Origin: Campylobacter showae
Lineage (GTDB): Bacteria; Campylobacterota; Campylobacteria; Campylobacterales; Campylobacteraceae
Assembly (NCBI RefSeq): GCF_900573985.1
Contig: NZ_UWOK01000001.1
Span: 744,001 to 808,000 of the forward strand
DNA: 64,000 bases
Reading direction: 5' to 3'
Below the pieces are notes generated by a model, which was not told where the DNA came from, ran no database searches, and was given only the letters and a program-made list of their open reading frames with translations. Position numbers and translations under genes: made by a program. Positions 36,730-45,988 of the stretch are shown in pieces. How positions within the stretch are numbered: position 1 is the first letter of the stretch; every line of letters begins with the position of its first letter.

Positions 36730-37143
36730 ATGAATGAGAAAATTTTAAAATTTATCCGCAAAATGCACCTGCTTAGCCTTGCTGTTTTAGATGATGGCAA
36801 GCCCTACTGCGCGAGCTGCTTTTACGCCTTTGACGAGGAAAATTTAGCTTTTGTCGTAGCAGGCGGTGAGCAGAGCGCTCACGTGAAGGCGTTTTTAGCT
36901 GAGCCTGACGTGGCCGGCACTGTCGCGCTTGATACCAAAATAGTCGGCAAGATAGAGGGCGTGCAGTTTCGCGCCCTAGCCGCCCCTGCAACCGCGCAGC
37001 AAAGCAAAATCTACTTCGCGCGCTTTCCTTACGCTTTGGCGATGAACCCGAGCCTTTATGCTTTGAGCCTAGGCTGGGTTAAATTTACGCATAATGCGTT
37101 GGGGTTTGGGAAGAAACTCGTCTGGCAGAGAGAACAAATTTAA
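36730..37143 (+). CDS. Pyridoxamine 5'-phosphate oxidase-like flavin-binding protein (YhbP type)
   Basis: The 137-residue protein shows the split-barrel pattern KFIRKMHLLSLAVLDDGKPY, then ENLAFVVAGGEQSAHVKAFL and AGTVALDTKIVGKIEGVQFR. This fits the YhbP/UPF0306 branch of the pyridoxamine phosphate oxidase-like family, whose members bind FMN, F420 or haem. A specific substrate cannot be stated. It ends six bases before a dispersed repeat element. Confidence 0.75.
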   Translation: MNEKILKFIRKMHLLSLAVLDDGKPYCASCFYAFDEENLAFVVAGGEQSAHVKAFLAEPDVAGTVALDTKIVGKIEGVQFRALAAPATAQQSKIYFARFPYALAMNPSLYALSLGWVKFTHNALGFGKKLVWQREQI

Positions 37144-37148
37144 TAAAA

Positions 37149-37267
37149 CGGCTTGTCTCGCGAGCGCTTTTCCGAGATTTTGCAAAGTTTTCGCTCCGCA
37201 GGCTATATGCCTAGCGCACGCTCAATTTTGCTTCAAAACTCGAAAAATCATCTCACGATACTTCGCC
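37149..37267 (+). repeat. Dispersed intergenic repeat, copy B
   Basis: This 119-base unit begins with CGGCTTGTCTCGCGAGCG and ends with TCTCACGATACTTCGCC. The centre is the hairpin CGC-AGGC-TATAT-GCCT-A-GCG (core 37200-37212), nearly identical to copy A. It forms an inverted pair with copy C across a 121-base spacer, placed between convergent genes. Confidence 0.75.
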
Positions 37268-37388
37268 TTTATTTCTAACAATCAAATTTAAGGTCAAATT
37301 TACAAAATCATGTGTCAAATGCGAAAACAAAATTTAGCACCGTCAAGGTACAGGTCTCGGCTACTCAAATTTGAACGTAAAGAGTTAA

Positions 37389-37508
37389 GGTGAAGTATCG
37401 TGAGACGGATTTAAGGGTTGCGACGTAAAAATTTAGCGAAGATAAGACATATAGTCTATCGAGCTAAATTTTTACTAGCTCCGTTAAAGACGCTCGCGAG
37501 ACAAGCCG
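37389..37508 (-). repeat. Dispersed intergenic repeat, copy C (inverted)
   Basis: Read on the minus strand, this unit has the same ends as copy B (the first 18 bases identical, the last 17 with one mismatch). The central hairpin instead reads GAT-AGAC-TATAT-GTCT-T-ATC (core 37445-37457). It ends four bases before the stop codon of the minus-strand eptC gene. Confidence 0.75.
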
Positions 37509-37512
37509 CAAA

Positions 37513-39054
37513 TTACTCGACGTTGCCAAATATGTCGAGGCTTTTATCATATTCTTTTGTTTCCACCCCAAAAAACCCCAGCAGCGAACTAAAAACATTA
37601 TCGTGCGAGACGGCGTCGTCTTTTTGGGCGCGCAGACGAGCTAGCGTCGCTTCATCGCTTGCGTACGCCATCATAGGGATGTGCTTTTGCGCCTCGGGCG
37701 CGATGGCGTAGGGCATACCGTGCAAGTAGATGCCGTTTTCGCCCAGGCTTTCGCCGTGGTCCGAGAAGTACCAAACCGCGCTTTTATCGCCGCCCGCGTC
37801 CTTGACCGCCTTGATGACCTCGCCAATAAAAAAATCCGTAAAAAGCAGCGTGTTGTCGTAGGTGTTTACGATGCTATCGCTATCGCAGGAGCTAAGCTCG
37901 CTCGTGTCGCAAGTAGGGGTAAATTTGCGAAATTCGCTCGGATAGCGGGCGTGATATGCCGGGCCGTGCGAGCCTTGCAAATGTAGGACGATGATCTCGT
38001 TTTGCGCGAGATTTGTGAGGCGTTTTTTGAGGGAGAGCAGCATATTCGTATCGTATCCCGCGTCAAAATACTCGACGTCGCCCGCGTCCAAGCGGTCGCA
38101 AACGCCCTTACATTTGCCCGAGTTGTTGCCCAGCCACACGACCTTGACGCCCGCGCGTTTTAGGATATCAAGCGCGTTTTCGCTAAATTCTTTGCTACTG
38201 TACTCGCTTCTCGTGGATTTTGAAAACAAGCACGGCAGCGAGACGGCTGTAGCCGTTCCGCACGAGCGAGCATCGCTAAAATAGACTAAATTGGGCTCAT
38301 TTTTCGTGTAAAAATTCGTGTCGTTTTTAGCGTATCCGCCGAGCGAATAGTTTTTCGCGCGGGCCGTTTCGCCCACGATCAGCACCATCAACCGTCGCTC
38401 GCGGCTCGGCTTCATCGTGGCGTCCATGCCGATTTGTTTAAATTCGGGCTTGAAAAACTCGAGTTTTACGTACTTTTGAGTCGAATATATCGGATAAAAC
38501 GGCAGGTTGTAGGCTCTGATGAAGCTATTTTCGCGAAAAAACGGAATGATAGACTTGGTCTGCGGTAAAAACAGAGCCGCCGCGAGAGCTAAAAATCCGA
38601 AAAATGCGGCAAATTTGACCTTTAGATGCCGCCTTGCGCCGCCGTACTCGATCCTCGCAAATGCGACCAAAAGGCAGGGCAAAACGCCCAAAAACAGCAT
38701 GTAGCAAACGAGCTTTGGATTTAAAAAGCTTAACACTTCGCCCGCGTCCGTTTGCGCGACGTTTCTTATCATTTCGCTATCGATTATAATACCGTAGCTT
38801 TGCATGAAGTAGCTACTACCGCACGTGATCGCAATCGCCGCGATACTAACGGGCTTGGCTAGATAGGGCAAAAAAACTACTGAAAAGAGCGCGCAAAGCA
38901 GAGAAAAATATATAACCGGCAGGCTTGCGGCCGTCAGCGGATGAGCTTCAAAGCTAAGCCTTGAATAAATAAAATTAAACAGCCCAAAATTTAGCGCGGC
39001 GATAAAAACGGCGTTTAAAAGCGTAAATTTAAACCAAGAAATACGTAGCTTCAT
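37513..39054 (-). CDS. eptC: Phosphoethanolamine transferase EptC
   Basis: I chose the ATG at 39054 (TTTAGGAAAACT upstream), giving 513 residues. Five N-terminal membrane helices are followed by a periplasmic alkaline-phosphatase-like domain with VLIVGETARAKNYSLGGYAK (metal-binding Glu), CGTATAVSLPCLFS (the nucleophile Thr) and WYFSDHGESLGENGIYLHG (metal-binding Asp/His). The enzyme adds phosphoethanolamine to lipid A and, in C. jejuni, also to the flagellar rod and N-glycan, which gives polymyxin resistance. In C. jejuni eptC (Cj0256) lies next to dgkA, as here. Confidence 0.93.
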   Translation of the reverse strand: MKLRISWFKFTLLNAVFIAALNFGLFNFIYSRLSFEAHPLTAASLPVIYFSLLCALFSVVFLPYLAKPVSIAAIAITCGSSYFMQSYGIIIDSEMIRNVAQTDAGEVLSFLNPKLVCYMLFLGVLPCLLVAFARIEYGGARRHLKVKFAAFFGFLALAAALFLPQTKSIIPFFRENSFIRAYNLPFYPIYSTQKYVKLEFFKPEFKQIGMDATMKPSRERRLMVLIVGETARAKNYSLGGYAKNDTNFYTKNEPNLVYFSDARSCGTATAVSLPCLFSKSTRSEYSSKEFSENALDILKRAGVKVVWLGNNSGKCKGVCDRLDAGDVEYFDAGYDTNMLLSLKKRLTNLAQNEIIVLHLQGSHGPAYHARYPSEFRKFTPTCDTSELSSCDSDSIVNTYDNTLLFTDFFIGEVIKAVKDAGGDKSAVWYFSDHGESLGENGIYLHGMPYAIAPEAQKHIPMMAYASDEATLARLRAQKDDAVSHDNVFSSLLGFFGVETKEYDKSLDIFGNVE

Positions 39055-39381
39055 AGTTTTCCTAAACTGATAATAAGAGTGAAACTTTATCCAAAAAAAG
39101 CTTAAAGCTTTAGTCATTCGGCGCGATTTTGGCGCAAGACGGTTAAATTCGCCCGGTTTGCTCTCTTGCTGGTTTTACAAACGGCGGCGCGTTTGTGCGG
39201 TTTTTCGGTTAAATTTAGCCGTATTTTTTATAAATTTTACGCGCCCGGCTAGCCAAACGACGGATTTTTGGGGTTTGGCGGCGTAGCTTGCTTTTTAAGC
39301 CGCCAATCAAATTCGGCGCAAATTTAAGGCCCGACTAGCGCAAAGTCGCTACTATTTTTGCCGTCAAATTTCACCCTGCTC

Positions 39382-39738
39382 TTAAAAAATTAGCGAAAAA
39401 ATAGCCCACGCCCAAGTTATCGCAGCCGTACCGATAGAGAGGCAAACGGCGGCGGAGGCGCAGTCTTTGGCGATTTTAGCTAGCGGATGAAAGCCGGGCG
39501 AAACGAGATCGACTACCGCTTCGACCGCGGTATTTAGGCACTCGCAGACTAAAACGAGGCCGAAAACGGCGATCAGCAGCGCGTGCTGTGCGGCGGAAAC
39601 GGGTAAAAATAGCGAAACTAGCGCGAGCGGGAGGATAATGCAAAGCTCAAAGCGAAATGCAGCCTCGTTTTTTAGCATCGCGGCAAGTCCCTCGAATGCA
39701 AATTTGGAGTTTTTGAAAAAGTTGTATTTTGGTTTCAT
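39382..39738 (-). CDS. dgkA: Diacylglycerol kinase
   Basis: The 118-residue protein has three membrane helices and the DgkA pattern: KFAFEGLAAMLKNEAAFRFE, then VCECLNTAVEAVVDLVSPGF with the catalytic glutamate and the E-x-x-N-x-A-I/V-E motif, and IAKDCASAAVC. It phosphorylates diacylglycerol, which arises as a by-product when EptC takes phosphoethanolamine from phosphatidylethanolamine, so the neighbouring genes are functionally linked. Confidence 0.95.
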   Translation of the reverse strand: MKPKYNFFKNSKFAFEGLAAMLKNEAAFRFELCIILPLALVSLFLPVSAAQHALLIAVFGLVLVCECLNTAVEAVVDLVSPGFHPLAKIAKDCASAAVCLSIGTAAITWAWAIFSLIF

Positions 39739-39876
39739 ATTTTGCCTTTAAATTTGCGCAATGATAGCGTAAATTTGCTTTATAAGGCGATTTTGCGGAC
39801 GGCGAGGTTGTTTAAAATAAACTAAAAGGCGACCGAATTTACCGCTCAAATTTGATCAAATCCAGCCTGCGTAAAT

Positions 39877-41082
39877 TTACTCCTCGGAAATCCTTGAAGT
39901 CCTATAAAGCAGCGCAAATGCTGCCGCACCGATAATCGCAAAGCTCGCAACCATAGGCGTTAGCGTGACCCGAAACATCTGTCCGATCGCAACTCCGATA
40001 GGAAGCGAGATAAGAGTCGAAGCCGAGCCGATCAGCGCAGCCGCCATGCCCGCGATCTTGCCCATCGGCTCCATCGCCATCGCGTTTAGGTTGCCAAAAA
40101 GTATGCTCACGCAAAAAAAGCTACTCATGCAAAACGCCATAAAAGCCCACAGCGGCGGCACCCCGTCATACGCGACGACGACGGGCAAAAACGCGACCGC
40201 GATAACGCAAAACGCCCCCATAGCGCGCATGCTGAGGTAGCGCATGCCGTAGATCATCACGAGCTTTGCGTTTATCATCGACGCGGCGCCTAGAGCTAGG
40301 GCGTTTATAGCAAAGTAGATAGGAAACTCGTCGCCCAGCTTATAACTCACCTCGAAAATCTGCTGAGCGGTGCTGATATAGCTCAAAAACATCCCGAAAA
40401 TCAGCCCCAAAATGATCGTATAGCCTGCGGTTCGTTTATTTTTCACGACCTGCGCGGCTTCGCTTTTTATCAAATTTAGGCTAAATTTATTGCGATTTTG
40501 CGCCGGCAGAGTCTCGCTCTGGCGCAGTCCAAACCACGCTAGGCAAGCAAGCCCCATAAAAGTAAGCATCAAAAATATGCTGCGCCAACTATAAATTTTA
40601 AAAATAAAGCCGCCGATAATCGGGGCGAGTGCGGGCACGATGATGAAAACGGCCGCGATAAAGCTCATCACGCGAGCCATCGCGCGTCCTTCGTAAAGAT
40701 CGCGGATAAGCGCCATCGCGATGATCCTAGGGCCCGCAGCGCCTAGTCCCTGGAAAAACCTGCTCGCTAAAAGCGCGGTAAAATCGCTCGTGACGACCGA
40801 GATAAAGGAGCTTGCCGTAAATATCGCAAGCGCTAGCAGCACGGCGTTTCGTCGCCCGATAAAGTCGCTAAGCGGTCCGTAAAATATCTGACCGACGGCA
40901 AAGCCTGCAAACATCGAGGATATGACTAGCTGGGTTTGGTTTATCTGCGTCACGCCAAGATCTAGACCTATCTGCATGAGTGCGGGTAGCATCGCGTCTG
41001 TGCTCATGGCTCCAAGCGAGGTTAAAAGCGCCATGAGAGCGATAAATTCTACGAAAGGCAAGGTTTTGGGGATAAATTTCAT
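39877..41082 (-). CDS. Bcr/CflA-family multidrug efflux MFS transporter
   Basis: With the ATG at 41082 (GGAATTTAAG upstream) the protein has 401 residues and twelve membrane helices. GQIFYGPLSDFIGRRNAVLL is the MFS signature loop between helices 2 and 3, and RFFQGLGAAGPRIIAMALIR with STDAMLPALMQIGLDLGV at the start is typical of the Bcr/CflA drug-proton antiporters. The substrate range cannot be read from sequence. Confidence 0.88.
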   Translation of the reverse strand: MKFIPKTLPFVEFIALMALLTSLGAMSTDAMLPALMQIGLDLGVTQINQTQLVISSMFAGFAVGQIFYGPLSDFIGRRNAVLLALAIFTASSFISVVTSDFTALLASRFFQGLGAAGPRIIAMALIRDLYEGRAMARVMSFIAAVFIIVPALAPIIGGFIFKIYSWRSIFLMLTFMGLACLAWFGLRQSETLPAQNRNKFSLNLIKSEAAQVVKNKRTAGYTIILGLIFGMFLSYISTAQQIFEVSYKLGDEFPIYFAINALALGAASMINAKLVMIYGMRYLSMRAMGAFCVIAVAFLPVVVAYDGVPPLWAFMAFCMSSFFCVSILFGNLNAMAMEPMGKIAGMAAALIGSASTLISLPIGVAIGQMFRVTLTPMVASFAIIGAAAFALLYRTSRISEE

Positions 41083-41374
41083 CTTAAATTCCGCTTTTGG
41101 ATTTGGGATCGATTGTATAAAAAATAAGCTTAAATTTTTGAGGTTTGTTTGGGTAGAAATTGGCGCCAAATTAAATTTGATCTATCTAAAAAACTCGGGG
41201 TCAAATTTGGAGAGCAAATTTAAGTCCGTACGAGCAAATTTAGCTAAATTTAACGCTTTGATGAGTAGTGGTTTAAAAATTTGAGATCTACTGCGAAGTA
41301 TTTAAAAATAAAACATGATGAGCTGGTTGCTTTTGGATTTTATTGAAATGCTTTAGATTGTAAAAAACAAGGGA

Positions 41375-41450
41375 TGGTGGTTAGAGGCAGAATCGAACTG
41401 CCGACACGCAGATTTTCAGTCTGCTGCTCTACCGACTGAGCTATCCAACC
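41375..41450 (-). tRNA. tRNA-Phe (GAA)
   Basis: Read leftwards, the 76 bases form a full cloverleaf: acceptor stem GGTTGGA / TCTAACC, D arm TAGCTCAGTCGGTAGAGCA, anticodon stem GCAGA / TCTGC with loop CTGAAAA (anticodon GAA), T arm with GTTCGATTC, and an encoded ACCA 3' end. Confidence 0.97.
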
Positions 41451-41595
41451 ACGCCGTTAAAAAGAAATGTGATTTTAGCCACTTGATACTTAAATTTTGG
41501 TTAAATACGTAAAATTCGGCTCTTTTTTAAAGTATAAAATTCGCTTCAAAGACAGTCGCCTAAATTTAGCGAGGTTTTACGGCGCGAATATCGCA

Positions 41596-42858
41596 TTAAA
41601 TTTGCAAATTTAAGATCTCTTTTTTAAATTCATCTCCGCGCTCTACATAGCTGCTAAACTGATCTAGACTCGCTGCAGCAGGGCTTAAAAGGGCTATCTC
41701 GTCCAAATTTTTACTGTTTGCGTCGACTTTCGCAACTTCGTCAAATTTGAAATTTTTATCTATCTCGCCGACTGCGACGCTTAAAAACTCGCATTTTACG
41801 GCTGGGATTTTAAACTCGCCAGCAAGCTTCATTAGCTTATCTGTATTTGAGCCGATAGCGTAAATTTGCGCCTTGGCGCCGCACAAGGCCTCAAAAAGCG
41901 GCCGCATATCTACGCCCTTATCGTCGCCGCCTAAAATCAAATGCAAAAATTTGCCCTCATATCGCTTGACAGCTTGGATGCTCGCATCGATGTTAGTCGC
42001 TTTCGTGTCGTTTACCCACGTTCTGCCGCGCGCATCGTGAAACTCCTCGAGCTTGTTGCCCTCGATGACAAAGCCGTTTAGTAGCTGTACGTCGCATCTA
42101 TCGAGCAAAATTTTCTGGATAGCAAGAGCTAAAAGCGTGTCCATTAAAAACGGCGTTTTAAAGGCGATATCGCTTAAATTTACCCCGCAAAACTCGGCCA
42201 AATCTGCCTCGTTTTCATAGCTTATCACCTTCGCTTTAGTCGGCGTCTGGGCGTAAATTTTAGGCAGGATTGCGACCGCGCTTTCGCTCATCGTCGCTAG
42301 CGGCTTTAGCTTGGCGCGCTCATACTGGACAAAGTCACCGTGCCAACTGAGGTGATCGGGCGTGATAGGCAAAAGCGCGTAGATGCCGGGCGACGCGGCG
42401 TTTGTGTAGTGCATCGTAAAGGAACTGGTCTCGAGCACCCAAATTTTGGCGTTTACGTCAAGGTCTGCGAGCGGAACGCCGACGTTGCCGCCCATTACCG
42501 AGCCGTAGCGCGCCAGCAAGTGCTGCGTCATCTTCGTCGTCGTGGTTTTGCCGTTCGTGCCGCTAATCCAGACGCTAAAGGGTATTTTGTCGCCGTAAAT
42601 TTTATAAAAATAGTCGTATTCGCTGATGAGATTTTGCGCGTTTTTAACTAGCTCGTGGCTCGGCGGGAAACCGGGGCTCGGGATCTCGAGGCCGCTTTTT
42701 TTTGGTACGAAAAGATTTGGCGGCAGTAGCGTGTTACCCCATTCGTCGCTTGAGATCTCGCTAAATTTATCGTCGTAGATGTCCCAGCCGCCCTCTTTGC
42801 CGAAGTTTTTCGCGATCGCGCGGGTCGTGCCGCCGTAGCCAAATAGCGATTTTCTCAT
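41596..42858 (-). CDS. murD: UDP-N-acetylmuramoyl-L-alanine:D-glutamate ligase MurD
   Basis: The 420-residue Mur ligase adds D-glutamate to UDP-MurNAc-L-Ala in peptidoglycan synthesis. It has the ATP-binding [19 protein letters not shown], the central [10 protein letters not shown] with the catalytic histidine, [19 protein letters not shown] typical of MurD, and [11 protein letters not shown]. The N-terminal domain is short ([18 protein letters not shown]), as in other epsilonproteobacteria. It is downstream of mraY on the same strand, as in C. jejuni. Confidence 0.95.
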   Translation of the reverse strand: MRKSLFGYGGTTRAIAKNFGKEGGWDIYDDKFSEISSDEWGNTLLPPNLFVPKKSGLEIPSPGFPPSHELVKNAQNLISEYDYFYKIYGDKIPFSVWISGTNGKTTTTKMTQHLLARYGSVMGGNVGVPLADLDVNAKIWVLETSSFTMHYTNAASPGIYALLPITPDHLSWHGDFVQYERAKLKPLATMSESAVAILPKIYAQTPTKAKVISYENEADLAEFCGVNLSDIAFKTPFLMDTLLALAIQKILLDRCDVQLLNGFVIEGNKLEEFHDARGRTWVNDTKATNIDASIQAVKRYEGKFLHLILGGDDKGVDMRPLFEALCGAKAQIYAIGSNTDKLMKLAGEFKIPAVKCEFLSVAVGEIDKNFKFDEVAKVDANSKNLDEIALLSPAAASLDQFSSYVERGDEFKKEILNLQI

Positions 42859-42938
42859 TTTCTCCCCTTTGCCCCTAAAATTTGCGTTATCTTGTCCGTG
42901 TCCAGATTAGCTTTTTCGCCATTTTGCTCGCGTTAAAT

Positions 42939-44003
42939 TTACCTGATTTTTAGCGCGGTCATGGCGATCAAATTTGCCAAAACGGCGATGAGCCAAAATC
43001 TCACGATGATCTTATTTTCTACCCAGCCTTTTATTTCAAAATGATGATGTATCGGCGCCATGAGAAAAATTCTCTTTTTAAAAATTTTAAAGCTTCCTAC
43101 TTGTAAAATCACGCTTAGGGTCTCCATCACGAACACGAAGCCGATGATGATGAGCAGGATTTCGTTTTTCGTCATCACGCCCATAAGTCCGATATATGCG
43201 CCTACGCTTAAGCTCCCGCTATCGCCCATGAAAACCTCGGCCGGATGGCAGTTAAACCACAAAAATCCCATCAGCGAGCCGATCAGCGCAGCAGCCACGA
43301 CGACCGTTTCGCCCACGCCCGCGATCTTGGGCAAAAGCAGATACGAGCTAAATACCGCGTGTCCGCAGATGTAGGCAAATACGCCCAGAGTCAGCAGCGA
43401 AAACACCGCAGGTACCGTAGCTAGACCGTCTAGGCCGTCGGTTAAATTTACCGCATTTGAGGCGGCGACGATAACGAGCGTCCAAAAAGCCACCGCAAAA
43501 ACGCCTAGATCAAGCACCGAAAATTTGTAAAACGGTAGGTAAAATTTACTGCCTAGCTCGCCGTGTAAATAGAGCATCGTCGAAACGGCGAAGGCGATCA
43601 AAATTTGCGCCGCAAGCTTGGCTCTAGGGCTTAGTCCGTCGTGGTTTTTGCCGCCTGAAATTTTGCGAAAATCATCTTTAAACCCAAGTGCGGTAAAGCC
43701 CGCTAGACAGATCAGCGAGGCAAGGACGAAGACGTTGTCAAGGCGCGCGCAAATCACGCTCGCCCCAAGTGCGGCACCGATAAAGACAAGCCCGCCCATC
43801 GTCGGCGTTTTGGCCTTTTTTTGGTGCGTTTGCGGAGCCAGCTCATAGATGGGCTGGGCGGCGTTTTTGGCCTTTGCCCACGCGATAAATTTAGGCAGCG
43901 CCCAAACGGTCAAGCAAAATGCGATAAAAAACGAAAATCCCGCGCGAACGGTGATGTATTGAAAGATATTAAAATTTAAGAATTCATAAATATAGTAAAA
44001 CAT
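42939..44003 (-). CDS. mraY: Phospho-N-acetylmuramoyl-pentapeptide transferase MraY
   Basis: The 354-residue protein has ten membrane helices and attaches UDP-MurNAc-pentapeptide to undecaprenyl phosphate to form lipid I. Conserved motifs are [15 protein letters not shown], the Mg-binding [21 protein letters not shown], and [17 protein letters not shown], with [14 protein letters not shown] near the C terminus. It is transcribed with murD and away from gpmI. Confidence 0.97.
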   Translation of the reverse strand: MFYYIYEFLNFNIFQYITVRAGFSFFIAFCLTVWALPKFIAWAKAKNAAQPIYELAPQTHQKKAKTPTMGGLVFIGAALGASVICARLDNVFVLASLICLAGFTALGFKDDFRKISGGKNHDGLSPRAKLAAQILIAFAVSTMLYLHGELGSKFYLPFYKFSVLDLGVFAVAFWTLVIVAASNAVNLTDGLDGLATVPAVFSLLTLGVFAYICGHAVFSSYLLLPKIAGVGETVVVAAALIGSLMGFLWFNCHPAEVFMGDSGSLSVGAYIGLMGVMTKNEILLIIIGFVFVMETLSVILQVGSFKIFKKRIFLMAPIHHHFEIKGWVENKIIVRFWLIAVLANLIAMTALKIR

Positions 44004-44082
44004 AAAGACCTTTATTTTAAAAAAAACTAATTTTAGTATAATGCCGTTAAAAAATATCTAAATTTAAGGCAAAAATTTAAAA

Positions 44083-45561
44083 ATGGCACAAAAAACTATT
44101 TTGGTGATCACAGACGGCATCGGATATAATGAAAGTAGCGAATTTAACGCATTTGCGGCGGCAAAAAAGCCCACATACGACTGGTTGTTTAAAAACGTTC
44201 CAAACGCGCTCATAAAAACCTCAGGCCTAGCAGTTGGCTTACCTGACGGACAGATGGGAAACAGCGAGGTCGGGCATATGTGTATTGGCAGCGGGCGGGT
44301 TTTGTATCAAAATTTGGTAAAAATTTCGCTCGGTTTTGAAAACGGCTCGCTAGCCAAAAGCGAAAAGCTTTTAAATTTATTTAAAACTTGCAAACGAGTT
44401 CACGTCGTCGGGCTTTATTCAGACGGCGGCGTGCACTCGCACATGAGCCACTTTGACGCGATGTGCGCCCTTGCGGTCGCAAACGGCTGCGAGGTATGCG
44501 CTCACGCGATAACCGACGGTCGCGACGTGGGCCCAAAAAGCGGGCTGGCGTTCATAAAATCTCTGCAAGAAAAGGCGCAAAGCGTAGGCTTTAGGCTAGC
44601 TAGCGTTAGCGGTAGATTTTACGCGATGGACCGCGACAAGCGCTGGGAGCGCGTAAAAACGGCCTACGACGCGATGACGCGCGGGGAAAACGGGCAAACC
44701 GTATTGCCGCTAGAATACGTCATGCAAAGCTACGAGGCGGGCGTGACGGACGAGTTTATCGTGCCGGCTAGCTTTGGCGGGTTTGAGGGGATAGGCGAAA
44801 ACGACGGCGTGATATTTATAAACTTTAGAAACGACCGCGTGCGCGAGATCGCGGCGGCTTTGGGCGATGAAAATTTTAGCGAATTCGTGCGTCCGTTCGT
44901 CGTCAAAAATCTACTCACGATGACCGAATACGACGCAAATTTCGCCTTTCCCGTATTATTTGAAAACGAAAAGCTAAAAAATACCCTTGCCGAGGTCGTC
45001 GCAAACGCAGGTTTAACGCAGTTGCACACTGCCGAGACCGAGAAATACGCTCACGTGACGTTTTTCTTTAACGGCGGCGTCGAGGAGCTCGCCCAAAACG
45101 AAACGAGGGTGCTGGTGCCAAGCCCTAAAGTCAAAACCTACGACGAAAAGCCCGAAATGAGTGCGCAGGCCGTGTGCGAGGCGGTGCTAAAAGGGATGGA
45201 GGACGGACAGGATCTGATCGTAGTAAATTTCGCAAACGGCGATATGGTCGGGCATACGGGCGAATTTAGCGCGGCGGTGAAAGCGGTCGAGGCCGTGGAT
45301 GCGGCGCTAGGACGCATCGTGGCAAAGGCCGGGGAGAAAAACTACGCGCTAATCATCACGAGCGACCACGGCAACTGCGAGCAGATGAAGGACGCGCAGG
45401 GCAATTTGCTAACCAACCACACGACTTTTGACGTATTTTGCTTCGTGATGGGCGAGGGCGTAAGGGTTGTAAAACCAGGCGGTCTAAACAATATCGCTGC
45501 GAGCGTTTTGGCGCTAATGGGTATCGAAAAACCGGCCGAGATGGACGAGGCGCTGTTTTAA
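44083..45561 (+). CDS. gpmI: 2,3-bisphosphoglycerate-independent phosphoglycerate mutase
   Basis: The 492-residue enzyme interconverts 3- and 2-phosphoglycerate with two metal ions. Motifs are ILVITDGIGYNESSE, the phosphorylated serine in MGNSEVGHMCIGSGRV, HAITDGRDVGPKSG, NFANGDMVGHTG and TSDHGNCEQM. In C. jejuni the next gene on this strand is fabG; here a 7-kb dynamin island intervenes. Confidence 0.96.
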   Translation: MAQKTILVITDGIGYNESSEFNAFAAAKKPTYDWLFKNVPNALIKTSGLAVGLPDGQMGNSEVGHMCIGSGRVLYQNLVKISLGFENGSLAKSEKLLNLFKTCKRVHVVGLYSDGGVHSHMSHFDAMCALAVANGCEVCAHAITDGRDVGPKSGLAFIKSLQEKAQSVGFRLASVSGRFYAMDRDKRWERVKTAYDAMTRGENGQTVLPLEYVMQSYEAGVTDEFIVPASFGGFEGIGENDGVIFINFRNDRVREIAAALGDENFSEFVRPFVVKNLLTMTEYDANFAFPVLFENEKLKNTLAEVVANAGLTQLHTAETEKYAHVTFFFNGGVEELAQNETRVLVPSPKVKTYDEKPEMSAQAVCEAVLKGMEDGQDLIVVNFANGDMVGHTGEFSAAVKAVEAVDAALGRIVAKAGEKNYALIITSDHGNCEQMKDAQGNLLTNHTTFDVFCFVMGEGVRVVKPGGLNNIAASVLALMGIEKPAEMDEALF

Positions 45562-45988
45562 TCCGGTTTATTTTTCTTATTCCAAATAAGCTCACTTTGA
45601 GCTATTCTTGATTTTAAGCCAAGTTTTTAAAATATCCTTTATAAACTTGGTTAACTTTTAAAATGCCTTTATGTTTTTAATTTTTCTTAAATCTCGATGT
45701 TTATATGAAGTTTATTTTGCAGTTTAGAGGACTAGTTGCTATGCTTTTATTTTGCGACTTATATATCAAAGCATCTAGGTTTATGCAAAACATATCGCAA
45801 TTAATGATACTGTGAGCGGATGCTTAGCGTCTTTATTGATTATACAATTTATTGATCCTATACTAAACAAAGATAAATTTGAGTTAAATTCTAGTAAAAT
45901 ACATAGCTAAATTTTATTATAAAATTTGGACGTTTTTTAGTCCTATTTTTGCGCTAAAATAACATAAAAATTTATCAAAGGAGTAAGT
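45562..45988. other. A+T-rich region between gpmI and the dynamin island
   Basis: About 430 bases, clearly more A+T-rich than the flanking genes, with no supportable gene (a 36-codon frame at 45705-45815 has no ribosome site). A weak hairpin, AGCTCA-CTT-TGAGCT at 45589-45603, may end gpmI transcription. Near the right end GCTAAAATAAC (45951-45961) may be the -10 region for the island, which begins after the ribosome site AAAGGAG. Confidence 0.5.

Noticed and set aside
37149..37508. CRISPR array or insertion sequence
   Set aside because: Only two units, inverted relative to each other, with no regular spacers and no transposase gene; it fits a dispersed repeat better.
45705..45815. 36-codon frame upstream of the dynamin island
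   Set aside because: No ribosome site and no recognisable features in an A+T-rich spacer.
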